Positions 1 to 4,430 of a stretch of 5,590 nucleotides of DNA are shown piece by piece. The stretch is from assembly GCA_017992485.1 (NCBI GenBank), contig JAGOOL010000037.1:1-5590 (forward strand), in the 5' to 3' direction. The stretch comes from Minisyncoccota bacterium (GTDB lineage: Bacteria; Patescibacteriota; Minisyncoccia; Phycocordibacterales; UBA9973). Made by a program: the position numbers and the translations under genes. The notes beneath the pieces are model-generated. The model made no database searches, was not told the DNA's origin, and saw nothing but the letters and a program-made list of their open reading frames with translations. Numbering within the stretch: position 1 is the first letter of the stretch; each line of letters opens with the position of its first letter.

Positions 1-12
1 TTATTGTCAAAG

Positions 13-40
13 TTGACCAGCGTTTTGAGCGCGATACAAT
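13..40 (+). promoter_or_regulatory. Sigma-70-type promoter of the GIY-YIG gene
   Basis: A -35 hexamer TTGACC (13-18, 5 of 6 consensus bases) and a -10 hexamer TACAAT (35-40, 5 of 6) are separated by 16 bases. This predicts a transcription start near position 47 and a leader of about 20 bases before the ATG at 67. The leader is A-rich and has no Shine-Dalgarno motif. The -35 box lies within an inverted repeat GTCAA-AG-TTGAC (6-17), which could be an operator or chance. This is a sequence-match prediction only. Confidence 0.65.
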
Positions 41-66
41 AGAAGCAAAATAAAAAAACAAAAGCT

Positions 67-987
67 ATGAAAACCGCACTTGCCCTCATGTCAAAGAGCA
101 AGGCGGATAAACCCCTTGATCTTTGGAAATTAGAATACTTTGCACCGTTCTACTATAAAGATGGTGTTCGTAAGTGGAATGTCTCTTCAAGCAACAAACA
201 GAACACCGGGATTATTATTTTCCGGTCTGATGGTGTCATTGTTGATATACGGTATGCGCTCTATTCTGTATACAAGCAACTTATCAATACACTTAGAATG
301 AGAAGTGTATTGAACCAACCACATGTCGACACTGTTGCTGTTGTTCGAACGAATAAAGCCAATGTCATACAACTTTATGAGTTTTACAAACGACAAATAG
401 CCTTGTATGAACAAAAGGAAAGCGTTGCAACAAAGATTTTCGCATTACTTCAAAAAAAGAATGTAGAACCTCAAGATGCCATTAACCTCCTTGATTTCAA
501 ACAACCATTTGTCGATCACGCGGCTGAAGCTCGTAAATGTATCTTCGAAAGAAGTCACTACAGTCATATTAGCGGCATCTATGTTGTTCTTGTCGACCGT
601 TCGTCGATTTACTACATCGGGAAAGCAACAAACTGGTATTCTCGTATGTATGCCCATTTCCAAAAGAATTCGGGTAGAGATTTTCGTCGACCGGACAAGG
701 AACTTGCAAAGTTCAATCATTTATTTGGAATGTACAAAACAGTTGAAGTTGCCTGTATTGATGTGCCGATGCTCATCAAACAAAAACAAGGTCGACGTAC
801 AGAGTATGTTGAACGTAGTCAGTCAGAGATTGCTATGGATCTTATTGACCTTGAACGGGAATTAACTATTTTGTTCAAACCAATCCATGTTGATCCTGTA
901 CAAACAGATTCGTCCGGATATCTTGATATTGTGAAGCAAGAGCCTTTCGTTTTTACTCCGCCGAGCAATGAACCAGCTCCATTCTAA
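67..987 (+). CDS. GIY-YIG domain protein with unknown N-terminal half
   Basis: The 306-aa protein has a GIY-YIG nuclease-type domain in its C-terminal half. The GIY triplet is at residues 170-172 and YIG at 183-185, followed by GKATNWYSR with the expected catalytic Arg193 and by His197. A conserved acidic position, Glu263 in LERELTILFKPIHV, fits the metal-binding glutamate, although the asparagine that often follows the proline is replaced by histidine. The spacing from YIG to Glu is about 80 residues. In this family these residues cleave DNA by a one-metal mechanism; members include UvrC, homing and restriction enzymes, and many free-standing proteins of unknown role. Residues 1-160 match nothing I recognise; a Lys/Glu-rich, probably helical stretch lies around 95-135. 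The C-terminal 30 residues are Pro/Ser-rich and probably disordered. I chose ATG 67 because it follows the predicted transcription start by 20 bases; an in-frame ATG at 88 is an alternative. The gene is monocistronic, between its own promoter and terminator. By eye it is more AT-rich than the ftsZ region, so acquisition by transfer is possible. Substrate and role are unknown. Confidence 0.85.
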   Translation: MKTALALMSKSKADKPLDLWKLEYFAPFYYKDGVRKWNVSSSNKQNTGIIIFRSDGVIVDIRYALYSVYKQLINTLRMRSVLNQPHVDTVAVVRTNKANVIQLYEFYKRQIALYEQKESVATKIFALLQKKNVEPQDAINLLDFKQPFVDHAAEARKCIFERSHYSHISGIYVVLVDRSSIYYIGKATNWYSRMYAHFQKNSGRDFRRPDKELAKFNHLFGMYKTVEVACIDVPMLIKQKQGRRTEYVERSQSEIAMDLIDLERELTILFKPIHVDPVQTDSSGYLDIVKQEPFVFTPPSNEPAPF

Positions 988-999
988 AAATCTATTTTG

Positions 1000-1030
1000 A
1001 AAGCCCGCTCTCAAGCGCGGCTTTTTTTTT
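1000..1030 (+). terminator. Intrinsic terminator after the GIY-YIG gene
   Basis: The left arm AAGCC-CGCT (1001-1009) pairs with AGCG-C-GGCTT (1014-1023) around a CTCA loop, with one bulged C on the right side. A run of nine T follows (1022-1030). The hairpin begins 13 bases after the TAA stop at 985-987. Stem plus T-run is the classic Rho-independent form. Confidence 0.85.
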
Positions 1031-1053
1031 ATTGTCTATCATTTAACAAGGTC

Positions 1054-1083
1054 TTGCTTCATTTTTCCAAATAGGCGTATACT
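1054..1083 (+). promoter_or_regulatory. Probable promoter of the small basic protein
   Basis: The -10 hexamer TATACT (1078-1083) matches 5 of 6 consensus bases. The -35 candidate TTGCTT (1054-1059) is weaker, with the TTG core only, and lies 18 bases upstream. The predicted start is near 1090, leaving a leader of about 39 bases before ATG 1129. It follows directly after the preceding terminator, which suits an independent transcription unit. Confidence 0.5.
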
Positions 1084-1104
1084 AAAAATGTAGGTCGTAT
1101 GATT

Positions 1105-1120
1105 ATTAGTTAAAACTAAT
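1105..1120 (+). repeat. Perfect 16-bp inverted repeat in the small-gene leader
   Basis: ATTAGTT-AA-AACTAAT is a perfect palindrome with 7-bp arms and a 2-base centre. It lies between the predicted transcription start (about 1090) and the ATG at 1129, ending 8 bases before that ATG. It could be a dimeric repressor operator. As RNA it could form a 6-bp A/U-rich hairpin with a UAAA loop where a ribosome would bind. No Shine-Dalgarno sequence is present beside it. The symmetry is directly visible; the function is inference. Confidence 0.5.
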
Positions 1121-1128
1121 ATGAGTAT

Positions 1129-1266
1129 ATGGCGGAACACTATAGTGCAAAGATTAAGGCGGAAAGTAAGAAGCATTCGATTGCGGCGAGTTTAGCAGAA
1201 GGAAGACGTAATACTGCCAAGAATCCTAAAGGCCGCAGTAATCACGGCAGAAAGCATAACAGCTAG
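1129..1266 (+). CDS. Small basic protein, 45 aa, unknown function
   Basis: This short reading frame starts MAEHYSAKIK and ends GRKHNS before a TAG stop. Excluding histidine it has 11 Lys/Arg, three Glu and no Asp, giving a net charge near +8, plus four His. The N-terminal half (residues 6-25) could form an amphipathic helix. The C-terminal part (from about residue 26) is Arg/Lys/Asn/Gly-rich and probably unstructured. This composition would suit binding to RNA, DNA or the ribosome, but I do not recognise the family. Support for a real gene comes from context: a candidate promoter with a palindromic leader precedes it, and a strong terminator starts about 18 bases after its stop. An overlapping ATG at 1121 in another frame gives only a 24-codon frame and is less likely. 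It is convergent with the trxB-like gene. Confidence 0.6.
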   Translation: MAEHYSAKIKAESKKHSIAASLAEGRRNTAKNPKGRSNHGRKHNS

Positions 1267-1283
1267 TCACTTTTCTAGAAACG

Positions 1284-1315
1284 AAAAAGCCTCGTCCGAA
1301 ATGGCGAGGCTTTTG
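1284..1315. terminator. Bidirectional intrinsic terminator
   Basis: A perfect 10-bp stem AAAAGCCTCG (1285-1294) / CGAGGCTTTT (1305-1314) encloses a 10-base loop. Because the stem ends in A-runs and T-runs on opposite sides, it works in both directions. On the plus strand it ends the small basic gene (stop at 1264-1266). On the minus strand it ends the trxB-like gene (stop at 1338-1340), where five T are followed by CGTTT. This is the convergence point of the two halves of the window. Confidence 0.9.
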
Positions 1316-1337
1316 TGTTCTACATTTTGTAATCTGG

Positions 1338-2267
1338 CTACCGCTTCTGAAGGTAAATATAGAGATCTTCAACAGCTTTGACGGCATCACCGACGGCAAT
1401 GTTGTTTTGATGGTAGAGACCGTCAGTACAGTCTCCAGCGGCCCATGCGCCAGGTACTCCCGCACGTTGGGTCTTTGGGTCGACGATGACGTGATTTGCT
1501 TCATCGAGCGGTAGGAAACCTTTGACGAAGTCTGTGTTCGGAAGCTGTCCGATTTCAACGAAAATACCGGTGACAGGAAGTTCGGTTACTGTGCCATCGA
1601 TCTTGTTTTTGAAAACGATGCCGCTAACGAATTTGTCGCCTTTAACTTCTTCGATTTCGACGTTTGTAAAGCTCTTCATTTTTGGATTAGCGAGAACTTT
1701 CTCTATAGTGACTTCGTCGGCGCGGAACTGTGCGCTGCGGTGGAGGAGCGTAACAGATGTGCAGTAGGCGAGGAGCTGGGCTGCTGTTTCAAATGCAGCA
1801 TTGCCGCCGCCGATAACAACGACGTCCTGGTCGGAGAACATTGGGCCGTCGCACGAAGCGCAGTAGGTAATACCTTTATTTTCAAAAATATCAGCTCCAT
1901 TGGCCTCCAGTTTGCGTCTGTATGAGCCAGAAGTAACGAGGAGCGTCTTTGCTTCATATGTATGGGTTTCAGTCGTTACAACGAAGTCTGAGCCCTTTCG
2001 TTCGGCCTTGGTAACGTATTCGCCTTCGGCAATAGTGAGTGACTTATCTTTGTAGGTGTATGCGTGAGCGCGGAGGTCTTCGGCAAGTTTCATACCAGAA
2101 ATAGACGGCGTGCCAATCCAGTTTTCAATATTTTCAGAGACGTTTGATTGACCACCAAATTCTTTGGCAATAATAAGCGTGTTCAATTTTTTGCGAGCTG
2201 CATACACTGCTGCTGCTACGCCACCAGGTCCTCCTCCTACAATGATTAAGTCGTACATAGGTGTCAT
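1338..2267 (-). CDS. trxB: Thioredoxin reductase-family flavoprotein
   Basis: A pyridine nucleotide-disulfide oxidoreductase of the low-molecular-weight thioredoxin reductase type, which passes electrons from NAD(P)H through FAD and a redox-active Cys pair to thioredoxin or a similar cytoplasmic partner. In 309-aa numbering it shows the FAD Rossmann motif GGGPGG (11-16), the active-site pair in TYCASCDGP (Cys136, Cys139), the NAD(P)H motif GGGNAAFE (153-160), and the C-terminal FAD motif AAGDCTDG (276-283). The length is normal for the family. The NADPH 2'-phosphate motif HRRxxxR reads HRSAQFR (176-182), so one arginine is lost. The stretch IFVEIGQLPNT resembles the AhpF reductase C-terminus, but no AhpF N-terminal thioredoxin-like domain is present, so the electron acceptor is uncertain. 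I chose ATG 2267; ATG 2258 (MYDLIIVGGG) is equally plausible. The frame stays open into ftsZ, but that extension is not protein-like. The gene follows ftsZ behind a terminator. Confidence 0.92.
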   Translation of the reverse strand: MTPMYDLIIVGGGPGGVAAAVYAARKKLNTLIIAKEFGGQSNVSENIENWIGTPSISGMKLAEDLRAHAYTYKDKSLTIAEGEYVTKAERKGSDFVVTTETHTYEAKTLLVTSGSYRRKLEANGADIFENKGITYCASCDGPMFSDQDVVVIGGGNAAFETAAQLLAYCTSVTLLHRSAQFRADEVTIEKVLANPKMKSFTNVEIEEVKGDKFVSGIVFKNKIDGTVTELPVTGIFVEIGQLPNTDFVKGFLPLDEANHVIVDPKTQRAGVPGAWAAGDCTDGLYHQNNIAVGDAVKAVEDLYIYLQKR

Positions 2268-2270
2268 TTT

Positions 2271-2276
2271 AGCATA
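2271..2276 (-). promoter_or_regulatory. Weak -10 candidate before the trxB-like gene
   Basis: On the minus strand TATGCT (4 of 6 consensus bases) lies between the ftsZ terminator and the start codon. A start of transcription about 7 bases downstream (near 2264) would favour ATG 2258, with a leader of only a few bases. No good -35 box is visible, so this is tentative. The alternative is expression by read-through from ftsZ. Confidence 0.25.
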
Positions 2277-2285
2277 CATGATCTG

Positions 2286-2318
2286 ATAAAAAGAAATCCG
2301 CCTCTCGGGCGGAATTTC
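2286..2318 (-). terminator. Intrinsic terminator after ftsZ
   Basis: Read on the minus strand, GAAATTCCGCC (2318-2308) pairs with GGCGGATTTC (2302-2293), with one extra base in the A/T part of the stem and a GAGA-type loop. It is followed by TTTTT (2292-2288). It begins 17 bases after the ftsZ stop at 2335-2337 and ends about 20 bases before the trxB-like start, so it separates the two genes transcriptionally unless there is read-through. Confidence 0.8.
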
Positions 2319-2334
2319 TAGGACTATTTCAGAA

Positions 2335-3591
2335 TTATTGCTTCTTTCTTCGGAGAAACGCCGGAATCGCATTCCATTCATCCAAATCATCATCAAACTT
2401 TTCTGCGTCTGTTTCGTCGATGATTTCAGGCTTTTCAGTGCGTTCGATCTTTTTGACGTATTCGCCGCTGTTAGCAGTGAGTGGAGCGTGATTGATTTCG
2501 CGTTTCTCTTCCATCTTTTCTTCGATGCGGCTTTTCTTTTCAGTAGGCTTGTCGAAAACTTTTTCAGTCTGCATTGGCTGCTGCATTGGCGTCGCTTGCT
2601 GCATAAAGAGTGAAGTCTTCTTTACGGCGCCTTCTGACATTGGGAAACCTGTAGCGATGACAGTAACCTGCATTTCACCTTTCTTGAGACGATCGTCCGG
2701 AACCATGCCCCAGATGACACGAGCTTCTTTATCGATTGATTCTGTAATGATAGTCGCAGCGCGTTGGACTTCGTTGAAAGTAATGTCGTCGCCACCAGAG
2801 ATTGCAAAGAGTACACCTTTTGCACCATTGATTGAAACATCGAGGAGTGGAGAGTTGATAGCTTGCATTGCAGCTTGCTCTGCGCGGTTGTCGCCAGAAG
2901 CGCGGCCGAGACCCATGAGCGCAGTACCAGTGTCGTGCATGATTGTCTTGATATCGGCAAAGTCGACGTTGACTTCACCAGGGCGTGTAATGAGTTCTGA
3001 GATACCCTCGACGGCCTGGCGAAGGACATCGTCACAGAGTGTGAATGCGTCTTTGAAGCCCATATCTTTTCCGGCGATCGCAAGGAGGCGATCGTTTGGG
3101 ATAACAATGATTGCATCAACTTCTTTTTCGAGTTCAGCGAGACCTTGTTCGGCGAGACGCATGCGTTGTGCACCTTCAAAGAAGAATGGCTTTGTGACGA
3201 CGCCAATAGTGAGGACGCCTTGTTCCTTTGCTGCGCGAGCAACGATTGGAGCAGCACCAGTTCCTGTTCCACCTCCCATACCGCAAGCGATAAATACCAT
3301 GTCAGAACCTTTGATGACGTCTTGGATTTCAGATTTAGTTTCTTCAGCAGCTCGTTTACCAACATCCGGATTCATACCAGCACCGAGACCCTTGGTAAGG
3401 TTTTTACCAATGTGAATTTTCTTCTCTGCAAGAGAATTGTGCAGGTCCTGCGTATCAGTGTTCATCACGATGAACTCAACGCCTTTGACCTTGCTGTTGA
3501 TCATGTGGTTGATGGCGTTCTTTCCTGAACCGCCAATACCAATAACCTTGATGCGTGCAAATGTTTCGATGTCTGGGTTTATTTTTGCCAT
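2335..3591 (-). CDS. ftsZ: Cell division protein FtsZ
   Basis: FtsZ is the tubulin-like GTPase that polymerises at mid-cell into the division ring. The 418-aa protein is full length. The N-terminal nucleotide-binding part begins with GIGGSGKNAIN (18-28). The tubulin signature GGGTGTG is at 106-112. The T7 synergy loop NVDFADIKTIM (208-218) holds the catalytic aspartates Asp210 and Asp213 that complete GTP hydrolysis in the neighbouring subunit. The C-terminal activation domain ends near residue 318. A variable linker of about 85 residues follows, with a Gln/Met/Pro-rich patch (330-341) and a charged Lys/Glu-rich part. The tail peptide EWNAIPAFLRRKKQ (405-418) is the conserved segment that binds FtsA and other membrane anchors, and it fits with ftsA nearby. 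ATG 3591 gives the usual short N-terminus MAKINPDIETFARIKVIGIGG. No Shine-Dalgarno sequence precedes it; the last 20 bases are almost pure A/T. A terminator follows the gene, and an elaborate 5' region precedes it. Confidence 0.98.
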   Translation of the reverse strand: MAKINPDIETFARIKVIGIGGSGKNAINHMINSKVKGVEFIVMNTDTQDLHNSLAEKKIHIGKNLTKGLGAGMNPDVGKRAAEETKSEIQDVIKGSDMVFIACGMGGGTGTGAAPIVARAAKEQGVLTIGVVTKPFFFEGAQRMRLAEQGLAELEKEVDAIIVIPNDRLLAIAGKDMGFKDAFTLCDDVLRQAVEGISELITRPGEVNVDFADIKTIMHDTGTALMGLGRASGDNRAEQAAMQAINSPLLDVSINGAKGVLFAISGGDDITFNEVQRAATIITESIDKEARVIWGMVPDDRLKKGEMQVTVIATGFPMSEGAVKKTSLFMQQATPMQQPMQTEKVFDKPTEKKSRIEEKMEEKREINHAPLTANSGEYVKKIERTEKPEIIDETDAEKFDDDLDEWNAIPAFLRRKKQ

Positions 3592-3617
3592 ATATTTTTA
3601 AAAATTCGTAGCATGAT

Positions 3618-3649
3618 TTAAAAATAATGCGGGCGCGAGACCTGCATTA
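3618..3649 (-). promoter_or_regulatory. Terminator-like hairpin in the ftsZ leader
   Basis: On the minus strand TAATGC (3649-3644) pairs with GCATTA (3630-3625). The stem continues through an A/C mismatch to GG/CC, around a loop of TCTCGCG. Five T (3624-3620) follow at once. The form is that of an intrinsic terminator whose end point lies about 27 bases before the ftsZ ATG. If transcription starts upstream, at the promoter near 3721, this would act as an attenuator. If it instead ends the upstream transcript, ftsZ needs a promoter within the last 30 bases, where only weak candidates exist. The alternative CCTT/AAGG pairings just upstream (3650-3680) could compete with it. Confidence 0.5.
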
Positions 3650-3720
3650 CCTTAAAAAAGGCTTATAAATAAAGGGTTTATTCCGGCTGTTAAATGCTCC
3701 ACGAGCGAGCGTATAGAGCT

Positions 3721-3748
3721 ATCATAGCAGATGGAGTGGAAAAGGGAA
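3721..3748 (-). promoter_or_regulatory. Extended -10 promoter upstream of ftsZ
   Basis: On the minus strand TGCTATGAT (3729-3721) is an extended -10 element: TG, one base, then TATGAT with 5 of 6 consensus bases. The -35 position (TTCCCT, 3748-3743, spacer 16) is weak, as is usual for extended -10 promoters. Transcription would start near 3714, giving a leader of about 120 bases ahead of ftsZ. A second -10-like TATAAG (3667-3662) lies closer to the gene without a matching -35. Confidence 0.5.
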
Positions 3749-3751
3749 GCT

Positions 3752-3790
3752 GGTAAATATGAAGAGAAGTATGAAGGGTAAGTATGAAGG
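3752..3790 (-). repeat. Three direct repeats upstream of the ftsZ promoter
   Basis: Read on the minus strand, CCTTCATACTTAC, CCTTCATACTTC and TCTTCATATTTACC follow each other without gaps, with a period of 13 then 12 bases. The shared core is CTTCATAYTT. The array lies between the stop of the Cys-repeat gene (3815) and the extended -10 at 3721-3729, ending just outside the -35 position. That is where an activator or repressor would bind. The repeat is directly visible; a regulatory role is inference. Confidence 0.6.
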
Positions 3791-3814
3791 ACAAGAGATG
3801 CGGATTGTGTCGAA

Positions 3815-4369
3815 CTACTTTGCGGTACTAGTCGCAACACAAGTATTTTTTGATGCTGCATTTGTCGGGAAGTATGTGTTGCAGATCTTTGTGCTTTTTG
3901 TTTTCTTGGCGACCTGAGAAACACAGTAGAGAAGTGATGGCTCTGTTTCAGGATCAACACCTTCAGTGAGACTTGCTTTGATACTTTGGCATGTTGCAGC
4001 AGTAAGTTTGTCGAGTTTTACATTGACGCCAAGCTGACACTTAGATTTGTTGAATGGTGAGGCAACGAGATCACACGCCGCGATGTCGCTTCGGTAAATA
4101 GCGTAGTTTGTGTAGCAATTTGTTTGTGCTTGTTCAGCAGTGAAGCTTTGTTTGAAATTGCCATCAGAGAACGTGTACGCTTTTACCTCGTCACAAAGTT
4201 TTGGATTGGCAGAGTTAATGGCATTTGTGTATACCTCATCGTAGCTACGACTTGAACGGTTCTGACCTGGGACACGAGTATTTCTTTCTTTTTCGCTCAC
4301 GACAAAATACGTACCAGCGGCAATAATAACGACGAATATAAGTATGACTATGCGGAATCTAGTTTTCAT
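3815..4369 (-). CDS. Membrane-anchored extracytoplasmic Cys-repeat protein
   Basis: I do not recognise a named family. The 184-aa protein begins MKTRFR, then has one hydrophobic segment (about 7-24), then a charged, Arg/Ser-rich stretch. This predicts an N-terminal signal anchor with the rest outside the membrane. The outer part carries eight cysteines at 59, 85, 99, 111, 127, 149, 163 and 177. They fall into four pairs (59/85, 99/111, 127/149, 163/177). The gap from the second Cys of one pair to the first Cys of the next is nearly constant, at 14, 16 and 14 residues. Recurrent patterns such as xLCDEV, AACDLV, ATCQSI and KICNTY suggest a repeated helical hairpin, probably stapled by disulfides. 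There is no lipobox and no catalytic motif. It lies between ftsA (61-base gap upstream) and ftsZ (223-base gap downstream), on the same strand. An extended -10 promoter directly before its ATG suggests separate control. Involvement in division or envelope assembly is only a guess from position. Confidence 0.85.
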   Translation of the reverse strand: MKTRFRIVILIFVVIIAAGTYFVVSEKERNTRVPGQNRSSRSYDEVYTNAINSANPKLCDEVKAYTFSDGNFKQSFTAEQAQTNCYTNYAIYRSDIAACDLVASPFNKSKCQLGVNVKLDKLTAATCQSIKASLTEGVDPETEPSLLYCVSQVAKKTKSTKICNTYFPTNAASKNTCVATSTAK

Positions 4370-4376
4370 AGTTGAA

Positions 4377-4385
4377 AGTATACCA
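4377..4385 (-). promoter_or_regulatory. Extended -10 promoter giving a leaderless mRNA
   Basis: On the minus strand TGGTATACT (4385-4377) is an extended -10: TG, one base, then TATACT with 5 of 6 consensus bases. The usual 7-8 base distance places the transcription start on or one base before the A of the ATG at 4369-4367. No Shine-Dalgarno sequence is present, so the Cys-repeat gene would be translated as a leaderless mRNA. No convincing -35 box is visible. Confidence 0.55.
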
Positions 4386-4430
4386 GTTTGGCGGGGTTCT
4401 GCGCTACCCTAGAAAAATGAAGCGTTTTTA

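Noticed and set aside
6..17. Inverted repeat GTCAA-AG-TTGAC over the -35 box of the GIY-YIG gene
   Set aside because: The arms are only 5 bp and one arm is simply the -35 consensus, so chance symmetry is likely. It is noted under the promoter and not called as a separate operator.
2268..2396. N-terminal extension of the trxB-like frame into ftsZ
   Set aside because: The extra 43 residues have no family counterpart, would overlap the ftsZ 3' end and include the ftsZ terminator. The FAD motif places the true start at 2267 or 2258.
2492..3415. 307-codon open frame on the plus strand opposite ftsZ
   Set aside because: It lies wholly antisense to the unmistakable ftsZ and its product is Ser/Arg/Pro-rich with no motif. 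It follows from the codon use of ftsZ on the other strand.
3652..3960. 102-codon minus-strand frame in the ftsA-ftsZ gap
   Set aside because: It overlaps the Cys-repeat gene in another frame and runs through the direct repeats and promoter. Its composition is not protein-like, and it has no conserved motif.
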